Of a stretch of DNA of 64,000 bases, positions 1 through 8,718 are shown piece by piece. The stretch's first letter is position 1. Each line of letters begins with the position of its first letter. The stretch comes from an uncultured Anaerolineales bacterium (GTDB lineage: Bacteria; Chloroflexota; Anaerolineae; Anaerolineales; UBA6663): assembly GCA_937952305.1 (NCBI GenBank), contig CALFZO010000052.1, forward strand, positions 166,850 to 230,849. Reading direction: 5' to 3'. The notes below the pieces were generated by a model. That model was not told the DNA's origin. It ran no database searches and saw only the letters and a program-made list of their open reading frames with translations. Both the position numbers and the translations under genes were made by a program.

Positions 1-640
1 CGTATACGCCGCGCAGGATATCGTCGGCGGTGAGGCGATAACGCGCCAGATCGCTGTGCGGCAGGTAGACGCGCCCGCGCGCGGCGTCCTCGCCCACGTC
101 GCGCAGGATGTTGGTCAGCTGCAAAGCCACGCCCAGCTTGACCGCGTACGGCGCCGCCTCCTCAAAGATCACGCCGGGCGCCAGGCCGATGATCGGCATG
201 GACAGCAGGCCGACCGTTGACGCCACCAAGTAGCAGTAGCGCTCCAGCTCCGGCCAGTTGGCGTAACGCTGGCGGCGCAGGTCCAGCGCCACGCCTTCGA
301 TCAACTCCAGCTCGTAGCGGCTGTTGACGCCGTAGCGCTCGCGCGTCGCCGCCCAGCAGGCCAGGACCGGATCAGTCTGCGCCGCCGCCGGCCGGGCCAC
401 CTGCTCGCGCCAGGCCTCGACGTCGGCCAGGGTGGCGCCGCCGTTGTCCACCAGGTCATCGGTGGTGCGGCAGAAGCCGTACAAGGCCCGGATGGCGCGC
501 CCGACCTCGCGCGGCAGCAGCGCCGTGGCCAGGTAAAAGGTCTTGGAGTTCTGGCGCGTGATAGCTTCGGACTGCCGGAAGGCGTCGTGCAGATCAAGCG
601 CGCTGGCGGGTTCAGTCCGGAGTTCGGCTTGGAACAGCAT
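1..640 (-). CDS. crtB: Phytoene synthase, C-terminus cut by the window edge
   Basis: Squalene/phytoene synthase family enzyme that joins two geranylgeranyl diphosphates head to head to make phytoene, the first carotenoid step. My minus-strand reading gives about 213 residues of a family usually near 280-300, so the C-terminus is missing at the left edge. Both Asp-rich metal-binding motifs are present: DDLVD near residue 62 and the second one inside TNILRDVGED. The ATG at 640 has GAGAGG 8 nt upstream. It lies 49 nt downstream of crtI on the same strand, so the two are probably one operon. Family assignment is firm; the C-terminus cannot be judged. Confidence 0.93.
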   Translation of the reverse strand, partial: MLFQAELRTEPASALDLHDAFRQSEAITRQNSKTFYLATALLPREVGRAIRALYGFCRTTDDLVDNGGATLADVEAWREQVARPAAAQTDPVLACWAATRERYGVNSRYELELIEGVALDLRRQRYANWPELERYCYLVASTVGLLSMPIIGLAPGVIFEEAAPYAVKLGVALQLTNILRDVGEDAARGRVYLPHSDLARYRLTADDILRGVY

Positions 641-689
641 GGCGTCTACCTCTCAACGACAGAGTAACGGCCGGCCGGGCTGGGGCCGC

Positions 690-2228
690 TCAGGCGGGCA
701 TGGGCGCCGGCCGGACGCCGCCCGCCGGCCTGGGCACGAACTCACCGTGCGTGATCAGGTCGTCCGCGATCTTGGCCGAGGAGAGCACCCCCGGCAGCCC
801 GGCGCCCGGATGCGTGCCGGCGCCGACGAAGTACAGGTTCTCGAAGTTCTCCGAGCGGTTGTGCGGCCGGAACCAGGCCGATTGCGTCAGCACCGGCTGC
901 ACCGAGAAGGCCGAGCCCAGGTGGCTGTTGAGCACGTCGCGGAAATGCAGCGGATCGATGTGGTGCTCGGCGACCAGGTTCTCGCGCAGGCCCGGCAGGT
1001 AGTTGTCTTCCAGGAACTGCAGCAGGCGGGCTTTGTAGACCGGCGCGGTCTTGACCCAGTCGATGTCGGCGCCCAGGTGCGGCACGGGCGAAAGGACGTA
1101 GAAGCCCTCACAGCCGGGCGGCGCCACGCTCGGGTCGGTCAGCGTGGGCATGTGCAGATAGAGCGAGAAATCGTCGGCCAGGATCTTGCGGCCGAAGATA
1201 TCATCCAGCAGGCCCTTGTAGCGCGGGCCCAGGATGATGTTGTGGTGGGCCAAGCCGTGCTCGCGGTACTGGCGCTTGGTGCCGAAGTACAGCACGAACA
1301 GAGACATGCTGTAGGACATCGTGTTGATGCGGAAGTCGATCCAGCCCCGGCGGTGCTGGGGCGGGATCAGGCGTTTGTAAGTGAAGGCCACATCGGCGTT
1401 GCTGATGACCTCGTCGGCGGTGTGGACGCTGCCATCTTGGAGGCGCACGCCCGTGACACGCCGGCCGTCCGGCGCCACCAGAATCTCGTCCACCGCGGCG
1501 TTCAGGCGGATGCGCCCGCCCAGATCCGTGATCAGGCGTCCCAGGCCGGCGACGATGGCGCCGGTGCCGCCCAGGCCGTAGTGCACGCCCCACTCGCGCT
1601 CCAGATAGTGGATCATGGCGTAGATCGACGAGGCGTCGAACGGGTTGCCGCCGATCAGCAGCGGATGGAACGAGAAGGCCTGCCGCAGGAAAGGATCCTG
1701 GACGAACTCGGACACGTACTGGTAGACGCTCTTGTGGGATTGCAGCCGGAGCAGGTCCGGCGCCACCTTGAGCATGTCGCCGAAATTCAGGAAGGGCTTG
1801 TCAGCCAGTTCCACGAAGCCCTTGTCGAAGATGGCCTTGGTCGTGCGCAAGAAGCGGCCATAGCCGTCGGCGTCGGGCGGATTGAAGCGCTCGATCTGCG
1901 CGCGCGTGAAGGCCTCGTCGCCGTTGTAATCGAAGTGCCGCTTCTCGTGGTCGAAGATGCGGTAGAACGGGCTGAGCGGCACCAGCTGGAAGTAATCCTC
2001 GCACCGGCGGCCGGCCAACTGGAAGATCTCGTCGAACAGGAACGGCGCCGTCACCACCGTCGGGCCGGCGTCGAATTTGAAGCCGTTCTGCTCGAACACG
2101 TAGGCGCGGCCGCCCAGCTTGTCGAGTTTCTCGAAGATCTCGACGTCGTGGCCGCGCGCCAACAAACGCGCCGCCGCCCCCAACCCGCCAAAGCCGCTGC
2201 CGATCACGATGACTTTCTTGCGTTTCAC
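690..2228 (-). CDS. crtI: Phytoene desaturase (CrtI family)
   Basis: FAD-dependent CrtI-type phytoene desaturase of 512 residues, normal family length. The N-terminus has the dinucleotide-binding motif GSGFGGLGAA followed by an acidic end of beta-2 (EIFEK). The C-terminus has the family signature GAGTHPGAGLPGV. It would desaturate the phytoene made by the adjacent CrtB. The start is a GTG at 2228 with AAGGAG 8 nt upstream. Which desaturation product forms (neurosporene, lycopene or a diapo- product) cannot be read from sequence; a related CrtI-like ketolase or isomerase is less likely given the crtB neighbour. Confidence 0.92.
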   Translation of the reverse strand: MKRKKVIVIGSGFGGLGAAARLLARGHDVEIFEKLDKLGGRAYVFEQNGFKFDAGPTVVTAPFLFDEIFQLAGRRCEDYFQLVPLSPFYRIFDHEKRHFDYNGDEAFTRAQIERFNPPDADGYGRFLRTTKAIFDKGFVELADKPFLNFGDMLKVAPDLLRLQSHKSVYQYVSEFVQDPFLRQAFSFHPLLIGGNPFDASSIYAMIHYLEREWGVHYGLGGTGAIVAGLGRLITDLGGRIRLNAAVDEILVAPDGRRVTGVRLQDGSVHTADEVISNADVAFTYKRLIPPQHRRGWIDFRINTMSYSMSLFVLYFGTKRQYREHGLAHHNIILGPRYKGLLDDIFGRKILADDFSLYLHMPTLTDPSVAPPGCEGFYVLSPVPHLGADIDWVKTAPVYKARLLQFLEDNYLPGLRENLVAEHHIDPLHFRDVLNSHLGSAFSVQPVLTQSAWFRPHNRSENFENLYFVGAGTHPGAGLPGVLSSAKIADDLITHGEFVPRPAGGVRPAPMPA

Positions 2229-2347
2229 GTTGCTTTCTCCTTACATCGCGGCGCCAGGCCGGAGCCGGCCCCTGTCGTTGAGTGATGGCCCGGCCAGTCC
2301 GCTGACGCGGCGGCGGCCTTCACATCCTGCCCGCGATTACAGAAGTA

Positions 2348-2390
2348 TTGTAACGTCTTTGTAGTATTCTGGACAGGTCTTGTACAATGT
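2348..2390 (-). promoter_or_regulatory. Candidate crtI promoter/operator with phased TTGTA repeats
   Basis: On the plus strand the pentamer TTGTA occurs at 2348-2352, 2359-2363 and 2380-2384, so the copies start 11 and 21 bp apart, on one face of the helix. Read on the minus strand, TTGTAC followed 18 bp later by TACAAA forms a plausible sigma-70-like promoter for crtI. Direct repeats at 11-bp spacing are the pattern bound by CarH/LitR-type B12 photoreceptors in other bacteria; assigning that regulator here is inference. Confidence 0.4.
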
Positions 2391-2467
2391 TTTCCAGCGA
2401 GGGTTAGTCGGAACCTCCTCCAGCGCCGCGGGCGGCGCCGGCCGGCCGGCTAAGGCCGCTCAGTGGG

Positions 2468-2473
2468 TATAAT
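2468..2473 (+). promoter_or_regulatory. -10 element of the GH20 gene
   Basis: A perfect TATAAT lies 37 nt before the ATG at 2511. No good -35 is visible. Its presence argues that the in-frame GTG at 2463 is not the start, because it would precede the transcript. Confidence 0.55.
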
Positions 2474-2510
2474 GCCGGCGATCAGCCTCACCTCCCCCAA
2501 ATCAGCCATC

Positions 2511-4346
2511 ATGCCCAACTTGCTGCCCTATCCTCAACGCCTAACCGCCACCACGGGCCACTATCGTGTGCCCGCCGAAGCCCTGATCGCCCTGGACGTG
2601 CCCGAGCCGCAGCAGCTGCGCCTGGCCGCCGCCCTCGTCCAAGCCGCTGTGCGCGAACACTGCGCCGGCCGCTGGGAGGTGGTGGCCGGGCGCGGCTCCC
2701 CGCCCGAGCAGGTCGCCCTGATCCTGCGCCTGGCCGCCAACCCCTCCCTGCCCCCGCAGGGTTACACGCTCACGGTCGCGCCGGCCGGAATCACCGTTGA
2801 GGCCGCTGAGGCCGCCGGCCTGTTCTATGGCGCCCTCACACTGGCGCAACTGCTGCGGGCGGGTCCCGGGCTGGAGGCCGTCCATATCGAGGATTGGCCG
2901 GACTATCCGGCGCGCGGCGTGATGCTGGACATCAGCCGGGATAAAGTGCCGACGTTGGCGACGCTCCTGGCGCTGGTGGACCGGCTGGCGTCCTGGAAGA
3001 TCAACCAGCTGCAGCTGTACACCGAGCACACCTTCGCCTACCGCCGGCACCCGGAGGTCTGGGCGGCGGCCTCGCCCATGACGGGCGAGGACATCCTGGC
3101 GCTGGACGCCTACTGCCGCGAGCGTTTCATTGAACTGGTGCCGAACCAGAACTCCTTCGGCCACCTGACGCGCTGGCTGCGCCACCCACGCTACGCGCCG
3201 CTGGCCGAGACGCACGCGCCCTTCGACACGCCCTGGGGGATGGCGCTGCCCGGTCCTTACAGCCTGTGCCCGACCGATCCCGGCAGCCTGGAGCTGGTGC
3301 GCGGCTGGTACGACGAGCTCCTGCCCCACTTCACCAGCCGTCAGTTCAACGTCGGCTGCGACGAGACCGTGGACGTGGGCCAGGGCCGCAGCCGGGCCGA
3401 GTGCCAGGCGCGCGGCGCCGGGCGTGTGTATCTCGACTTTGTGTTGAAGCTCTACCGGGAGGTCACGGCGCGCGGCCGGGTGATGCAGTTCTGGGGCGAC
3501 GTCATCCTCGGCCACCCGGAGCTGGTTCCAGAGCTGCCGCGCGACGCGATCGCGCTGGAGTGGGGCTACGAGGCTGAGCACCCCTTCGACACGCACGGCG
3601 CCCAGTTCCGGGCCGCCGGGCTGCCGTTCTACGTCTGCCCGGGGACGTCGGCCTGGAACTCAATCGCCGGCCGCACCGCCAACGCCCTGGACAACTTGCG
3701 CAACGCCGCTGCCAGCGGGCGCCAGCACGGGGCCAGCGGCTACCTGATCACGGATTGGGGCGACAACGGCCACTGGCAGCCGCTGTCCGTGAGCGACCTG
3801 GGGTTGGCCGCCGGCGCGGCCTACGCCTGGGCCTGGGACGCCAACCGCGCCCTCGACATCGCGCCGGCCGTGAGCGTCCACGCCTTCGCCGATCCTGCCG
3901 GCAGCCTCGGGCGCGCGGCCTACGATCTCGGCAACGTCTATCAGGCCACGGGCCTGAACCTCCACAACTCGTCGCCGTTGTTCTGGGCGCTGCAATGGCC
4001 GCTGGACCAGGTGCGCGGCTATCGGGACACGCTCAGCCCGGAGACGCTGGCGCAGACGCTGGAGGCCGTGGACGCGGCCCTGGCGCCGCTGGGGACGGCG
4101 CAGAGCCAACGCGCGGATGCCGCCCTCGTCCGCGCCGAGTTCGAGCTGGCCGGTCGGCTGATGCGCCATGCCGTGCGCCGGCTGCAGTTCGCGGCCGGGT
4201 ATGGCCGCTGGACGAAGGCCGCCCTCAGCGCCGACCTGCGCGGCCTGATCAGCGATTATCGCGCCCAGTGGCTGACGCGCAACCGGCCGGGCGGCCTGGC
4301 CGACAGCGTCGCGCGCTTCGACATAGCGCTGGCCGATTACGCCTGA
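2511..4346 (+). CDS. Glycoside hydrolase family 20 (beta-N-acetylhexosaminidase-like)
   Basis: GH20-type hydrolase of 611 residues, expected to remove terminal N-acetylhexosamine from glycans by substrate-assisted catalysis. A GH20b-like N-terminal domain covers about residues 1-130, followed by the TIM barrel starting at YPARGVMLDISRDKVP. The catalytic Asp-Glu pair is D284-E285 in FNVGCDET. No signal peptide is visible, so a cytoplasmic enzyme acting on imported oligosaccharides is likely. ATG 2511 is preferred because of the -10 element at 2468; an upstream in-frame GTG at 2463 would add 16 residues. It converges on the next gene with a 6-nt gap and no terminator. Confidence 0.85.
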   Translation: MPNLLPYPQRLTATTGHYRVPAEALIALDVPEPQQLRLAAALVQAAVREHCAGRWEVVAGRGSPPEQVALILRLAANPSLPPQGYTLTVAPAGITVEAAEAAGLFYGALTLAQLLRAGPGLEAVHIEDWPDYPARGVMLDISRDKVPTLATLLALVDRLASWKINQLQLYTEHTFAYRRHPEVWAAASPMTGEDILALDAYCRERFIELVPNQNSFGHLTRWLRHPRYAPLAETHAPFDTPWGMALPGPYSLCPTDPGSLELVRGWYDELLPHFTSRQFNVGCDETVDVGQGRSRAECQARGAGRVYLDFVLKLYREVTARGRVMQFWGDVILGHPELVPELPRDAIALEWGYEAEHPFDTHGAQFRAAGLPFYVCPGTSAWNSIAGRTANALDNLRNAAASGRQHGASGYLITDWGDNGHWQPLSVSDLGLAAGAAYAWAWDANRALDIAPAVSVHAFADPAGSLGRAAYDLGNVYQATGLNLHNSSPLFWALQWPLDQVRGYRDTLSPETLAQTLEAVDAALAPLGTAQSQRADAALVRAEFELAGRLMRHAVRRLQFAAGYGRWTKAALSADLRGLISDYRAQWLTRNRPGGLADSVARFDIALADYA

Positions 4347-4352
4347 CGCGGC

Positions 4353-5492
4353 TCAACCGGACGCCGGTCCCGCCAACTGTTCCAGGGCGTCCACAAGCGC
4401 GTCCCAGCGCGGGTTGCCGGCGTGCGCGCGCACGCCGGCTGTCAGCGGCTCCGCCAGGCCGTCGCGGAAGAAGCGCACCACGGCCTCGGCCAGCGCCGCC
4501 GGATCGTCCGGCGCCACCAGCAGCCCGGTTTCGCCCTCGCGCACTGCTTCCGGCAGCCCGCCGACGCGCGTGGTGATGACCGGCCGCCCGAAGCCGTAGG
4601 CCAACTGCACCACGCCGCTCTGTGTGGCGTGCGTGTACGGCAGCACCACCACGTCGCCGGCGGCGAAGTACTCGGGCAGGGCCTCGTTGGGGACGTAGCG
4701 GTCCACCAACGTCACACAGTCCGTCAGCCCCAAACGCGTGATCTGGTCGAGATAAGCCGGCTTGTCGTGCCAGAACTCGCCGACCACCAGCAGCCGCGCC
4801 TGGCGGAGCTGAGCGCGGATCGCCGGCAGCGCCTCCAGCAAGACCGCCAGTCCCTTGTACGCGCGCACAAAGCCGAAGAACAGCAGCACCGGCGCGGCCT
4901 CGGGCAGGCCCAGTTTCTGGCGCGCCTGCGCGCGGTCGGCTGGCTGCTGCGCCAGCACGTCGTAGACGGGGTGCGGCACCACGGCCAGCGGCCGGCCCGG
5001 CCGCAAGCGCCGCAACTGCTCGGCCTCGCCCTGAGACTGCACCACGAAACCGTCGGCCGGCCCCAACGCCAGGCGCGCCAGGCCCGTGTCCCAGGCGCGG
5101 CGCTCGTGGGGCAAGACGTTGTGGCAGACGAAGACGACGCGCCGGCCTTCCCCCCGCGTCCACTGCGCCAGGGCCGCCCAGACCGGCGCCAGGAACGGCA
5201 CCCACCATTGCAGCACCACCACTTGCGGCTGCTCGGCGCGGACCGCGGCCGCCGTCGCCCACCAGGTGAGCGGGTTGAGCGTATCCAGCGTGTACGTGGC
5301 CGGCACGGTCAGTCCGACCTGGCTGGTGTCCCGGTCAGTGGCGCCCGGAAACAGGCGGCGCGGGTAGAGGCGCGTGAACGAGAACAGGCGCCAGGCGTGG
5401 CCGCGCTCCGCCAGCGCCTGGCACAGCCGGGCGGTGTAGTGGGCGATGCCGCCGCGAAACGGATAGACCGGTCCAACGAGAGAAAAGCGCAT
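4353..5492 (-). CDS. GT4-type glycosyltransferase
   Basis: GT-B fold glycosyltransferase of family 4 type, 379 residues. The N-terminus RFSLVGPVYPFRGGIAHYT has the usual glycine-rich acceptor loop, and the C-terminal half has the nucleotide-sugar region around GFGRPVITTRVGGLPEAV with the following E-x7-E-like stretch (EGETGLL). It transfers a sugar from an activated donor, probably in surface glycan synthesis; donor and acceptor are unknown. I chose the ATG at 5492 because the 30 residues encoded upstream in frame do not resemble the family. It is convergent with the GH20 gene and divergent from the AAA+ gene. Confidence 0.83.
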   Translation of the reverse strand: MRFSLVGPVYPFRGGIAHYTARLCQALAERGHAWRLFSFTRLYPRRLFPGATDRDTSQVGLTVPATYTLDTLNPLTWWATAAAVRAEQPQVVVLQWWVPFLAPVWAALAQWTRGEGRRVVFVCHNVLPHERRAWDTGLARLALGPADGFVVQSQGEAEQLRRLRPGRPLAVVPHPVYDVLAQQPADRAQARQKLGLPEAAPVLLFFGFVRAYKGLAVLLEALPAIRAQLRQARLLVVGEFWHDKPAYLDQITRLGLTDCVTLVDRYVPNEALPEYFAAGDVVVLPYTHATQSGVVQLAYGFGRPVITTRVGGLPEAVREGETGLLVAPDDPAALAEAVVRFFRDGLAEPLTAGVRAHAGNPRWDALVDALEQLAGPASG

Positions 5493-5528
5493 GGGCGCGG
5501 TCAGTTTACCAGACCCAACCGACGCGCG

Positions 5529-5558
5529 TTGCGCCGGCCCGCGCTGTGACGGTACAAT
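5529..5558 (+). promoter_or_regulatory. Promoter of the AAA+/release-factor fusion
   Basis: TTGCGC at 5529-5534, an 18-bp spacer, then TACAAT at 5553-5558. The ATG at 5612 follows after 53 nt. With the terminator at 8584 this makes the fusion a single-gene transcription unit. Confidence 0.5.
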
Positions 5559-5611
5559 GCCCCGCACACACGCCCGATGCACCGTGCCCGCCCGCCCGGG
5601 CCGCGAGGACT

Positions 5612-8530
5612 ATGCCCAATCCCCCTGACGAAACTGCGGACAACTGGCTGCCGTTCCTGGCCTCCTTCGCCGAGCCGTTGGGCGGGCTGCCGCCCATGGG
5701 CGTCTACGGCCGCGAGGCCGAAGTGGCCCAAGTGCTGCAGGCGCTGGCCTCGCCGCTGAAGGGGCGCGTCGTCGTCATCGGCCCGGCGCGCGTCGGCAAG
5801 ACCGCCGTCATCCTGGCCGCCGCCCACGCCCTCACGCGCGGCGGCGGCGCCTGTCCGCCCGAGCTGCAGGGCCGCGCCGTCTGGCGTTTCACGCCCGGCA
5901 ATCTGCCCGGCCTCGGCCAGGGCGGCCAATGGCAGGCCGCGCTCGAGCACCTGAACGCGGGCTGGGCGCGCCATCCCGAGATCATCCTGTGCCTGGAGGA
6001 TCTGCCGCGCGCCGCGCGCCTGCCGGCCGGCACCACCGAGGACGGCAACCGCGCCGTGGACGTGGCCACGCTCTTCGCCGCCGGCCTGCGCCGCCACAGC
6101 AGCCTGTGTCTGGCCGAGGCGGAGGAAGAAGCCTGGCGCCGCTTTGTGGAGGCCTATCCCGATTACGCCCGCCTGTTTCTGCCGATCCGCATCGCCGCGC
6201 CCCCGGACCCGGCCGCGCGCCGCCTCATCCGGCGCGTCGCCGACGACCTCGGCCTGCTGAACGGCACCGGGCTGCACGCCGACGCCGTCGAGCAGGCCTA
6301 CGACCTGAGCGAGCGCTACCTGCTCGACCGCGCCCAGCCCGGCAAGACCATCGACCTGCTGCAGGACGCGCTGGCGGTGGCCCGGCGCGGCGCCGACAAC
6401 CCGCTGACCGCCGACGACGTGACCGCGCGCTTCGCCGAGCAGACCGGCCTGCCGCGCATGCTGCTGGACGACTCGGTCCCGTTCGAGGAGCCCGCGGTGC
6501 GCCAGTTGTTCAAGAGCCGCGTCCTGGCTCAGGACCAGGCCGTGGAGGCCATCCTGCAGGTGCTCAGCCTGCTGCGCGCGCGCGTCAACAACCCGCTGCG
6601 GCCGATGGGCGTGCTGCTCTTCCTAGGCCCCACCGGCGTGGGCAAGACCGAGCTGGCCCGCACCCTGGCCGAATACCTGTACGGGGATCGCGACCGGCTC
6701 GTGCGCTTTAACATGGCCGACTATACCGACCCGTACCGGATCAACGAGCTGTTCGGCGCGCCCTACGCCGAGGACGTCAACCAACGCCGCGGCCTGATCA
6801 CCAACCGCCTGTCCGGGCGGGCCTTCGCCGTGGTGGTGCTGGACGAATTCGAGAAGGCGCACCCGTTCGTCTACTACCGCTTCTTGCAGCTCTTCGACGA
6901 GGGCCTGCTGCTCAACGGCAACGACGAGGTCGTCAATCTGCGCAACGCCATCATCATCCTGACCTCCAACTTCGGCGCGCAGCTGGTGGAGCACGGGCGG
7001 CTGGGCTTCGCGCCCACCGAGACCTTTGAGATGCGCGAGAAGCGCGTCATCGCGGAGACCGAGCGCTACTTCACGCCCGAGTTCATGAACCGCATGGACG
7101 CGGTCTGCATCTTTCACCCGCTCACCCGCGCCGTCATGGCCGACATCGCCCGGCGCGAGATCGGCGACCTGCTCCGGCGCCAGGGCCTGCTGCGCCGCCA
7201 CTTCGACGTCGACATCGCCGACGACGTCATCGAGCACGTGGTCCAGCTCGGCTACAGCCCGAGCTACGGCGCGCGCTACCTCAAGCGCCAGATCGAGAAG
7301 ACCATCGCCTACCCGCTGGCGCGCCAGATCAACGCGCTGACCGCCGACGAAGCCGGCGGCACGATCCGCCTGTACCTCAAGAACGGGCGCGTGCAGTCCG
7401 CGTACCTGGCCGCCGCGGCCCCGGCCGGCCGCGAGGCGCCGCCCGCCCAACCAACCGGCGCGGACGACTTGTCGCTGGACGATGTGCGCGCCGCCCTGCC
7501 GGTGCTGGCCGCGCGCGTGGAGGCGCTGGAGGAGGTCTACGGCCTGGCCACGGCCCTGGCCGAACGGGAGGCGGTGCTGGCCGAGCTGGCCGACGTGAAT
7601 TTCTGGAACGACGCCAGCGCCGCCCGCCGGCGGCTGGACGCCTACCAGCGCGCCAGCGGCGTGGTGGAGCAGCTCAGCGAGCTGCGCCGCGCCCTGGACG
7701 CTCTCACGACCGGCTGCGCGGGGCCGGCTCCCGATCTGGAGGCGCTTTCCCGGCGCCATCGTTTCCTCAGCAGCGCGCTGCCGCGCATCGAGTTCGCGTC
7801 CTTCCTGAGCGGCCCGTATGACACGCACGGCGCCTACCTGCAGATCGGGCTGAAGTCCAAAGCCACGGGCGCGCGCCATTGGGTGGCGACGCTGACGCGC
7901 ATGTACTTGAACTGGGCCAAGGGCCGGGGCCTGTCCGCGGCCATCGTCGGTGAGGACGCCTCGCCGGAGGGCCGCAGCGTTTCCGTCACCCTGGCCGTCA
8001 GCGGCTTCGGCGTGTTCGGCCTGCTGCAGGGCGAGAGCGGCGCCCATCGTCTGCTCCAGACCGTGAAAGTCAACGGCCAGGACTCGCTGCAGCGCTTCAC
8101 GGCCAACGTGGCTGTCCTGCCGGACCTGGGCGAAGACGACCTGCCGCCGGCGCCGGCCGACCTGCGCACCCTCACCAAGGGCATCAATCGCGCCGGCCTG
8201 CTGGTGAGCCACCTCACCGCTCAGGCCACGGCGCAATCGGCCGAACTGGCGGTGACGCTGGCTGGGAATATGCCCGCCGACGAGCTCGCGGCCGAAGCCG
8301 CACGCCTGGTGCGCATCCGGCTGCTGATCGCGTCCGGCGACATCGCCGGCGCCGGCAAAGCGCCAGCGCTCACGGCCTCGGATGTGGTGCGCACCTACAT
8401 CCGCAACATGCGCGACAAAGGCGTCCACGACCACCGCACCGGCCGGCGCTCGCTCAAGGTGAAACAGGTGCTGGAGGGCGAGATCCAGGCTTTCCTGGAC
8501 GCCGCGCTGGAACTGCGCCGCGGCAGTTAG
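5612..8530 (+). CDS. ClpC-like double AAA+ unfoldase fused to a GGQ-less release-factor-2-like module
   Basis: 972-residue fusion. Residues 35-290 resemble a degenerate Clp D1 ATPase: Walker A GPARVGKT (57-64), Walker B-like IILCLED (124-130) and the LSERYLLDR helix. Residues 300-600 are a full Clp D2: Walker A GPTGVGKT (339-346), Walker B VVLDEFEKAH, sensor 1 TSN, Arg finger in FMNRMD (R494) and sensor 2 GARYLKR. LGF at 464-466 sits where ClpA/ClpC carry the ClpP-docking tripeptide loop. The Clp N-domain and middle coiled coil are absent. Residues 620-972 follow the RF2 order: helical part with VNFWND, PCRF-like domain, then a tail with DHRTG and QVLEGEIQAFLDA. The SPF position reads VKV (818-820) and the GGQ region reads GINRAG. 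ATG 5612 has GAGGA only 2 nt upstream. Function is inferred, not known. Confidence 0.85.
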   Translation: MPNPPDETADNWLPFLASFAEPLGGLPPMGVYGREAEVAQVLQALASPLKGRVVVIGPARVGKTAVILAAAHALTRGGGACPPELQGRAVWRFTPGNLPGLGQGGQWQAALEHLNAGWARHPEIILCLEDLPRAARLPAGTTEDGNRAVDVATLFAAGLRRHSSLCLAEAEEEAWRRFVEAYPDYARLFLPIRIAAPPDPAARRLIRRVADDLGLLNGTGLHADAVEQAYDLSERYLLDRAQPGKTIDLLQDALAVARRGADNPLTADDVTARFAEQTGLPRMLLDDSVPFEEPAVRQLFKSRVLAQDQAVEAILQVLSLLRARVNNPLRPMGVLLFLGPTGVGKTELARTLAEYLYGDRDRLVRFNMADYTDPYRINELFGAPYAEDVNQRRGLITNRLSGRAFAVVVLDEFEKAHPFVYYRFLQLFDEGLLLNGNDEVVNLRNAIIILTSNFGAQLVEHGRLGFAPTETFEMREKRVIAETERYFTPEFMNRMDAVCIFHPLTRAVMADIARREIGDLLRRQGLLRRHFDVDIADDVIEHVVQLGYSPSYGARYLKRQIEKTIAYPLARQINALTADEAGGTIRLYLKNGRVQSAYLAAAAPAGREAPPAQPTGADDLSLDDVRAALPVLAARVEALEEVYGLATALAEREAVLAELADVNFWNDASAARRRLDAYQRASGVVEQLSELRRALDALTTGCAGPAPDLEALSRRHRFLSSALPRIEFASFLSGPYDTHGAYLQIGLKSKATGARHWVATLTRMYLNWAKGRGLSAAIVGEDASPEGRSVSVTLAVSGFGVFGLLQGESGAHRLLQTVKVNGQDSLQRFTANVAVLPDLGEDDLPPAPADLRTLTKGINRAGLLVSHLTAQATAQSAELAVTLAGNMPADELAAEAARLVRIRLLIASGDIAGAGKAPALTASDVVRTYIRNMRDKGVHDHRTGRRSLKVKQVLEGEIQAFLDAALELRRGS

Positions 8531-8583
8531 CTGCGGCTGGCTGGCCCAGCCGTGGACCAGCCGAAGTGCCATCAGATATTCCG

Positions 8584-8606
8584 GGCCGGCGCAAGCCGGC
8601 CTTTTT
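8584..8606 (+). terminator. Intrinsic terminator after the fusion gene
   Basis: Perfect 7-bp stem GGCCGGC/GCCGGCC closed by a GCAA tetraloop and followed by TTTTT. It lies 53 nt after the stop codon. Confidence 0.85.
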
Positions 8607-8631
8607 GTTTCCAAGTGGCGGTACGCCGTCC

Positions 8632-8672
8632 TTGACTCGATACCACACATACACTATAGTATCTATACTATA
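8632..8672 (+). promoter_or_regulatory. padR promoter with overlapping operator
   Basis: TTGACT (8632-8637), 17-bp spacer, TATAGT (8655-8660): a near-consensus promoter. An inverted repeat TATAGTA-N4-TACTATA (8655-8672) covers the -10 element, and further TAC/GTA-rich sequence follows up to 8690. Placement fits autorepression by the PadR protein encoded just downstream. Confidence 0.75.
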
Positions 8673-8718
8673 CAACAAGTACAGTATACAACCTCTACCC
8701 GCCTGCAAGCCAGCCCAC

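Noticed and set aside
2463..2510. GTG 2463 as start of the GH20 gene
   Set aside because: It lies at or before the TATAAT element, and the 16 extra residues do not resemble the family.
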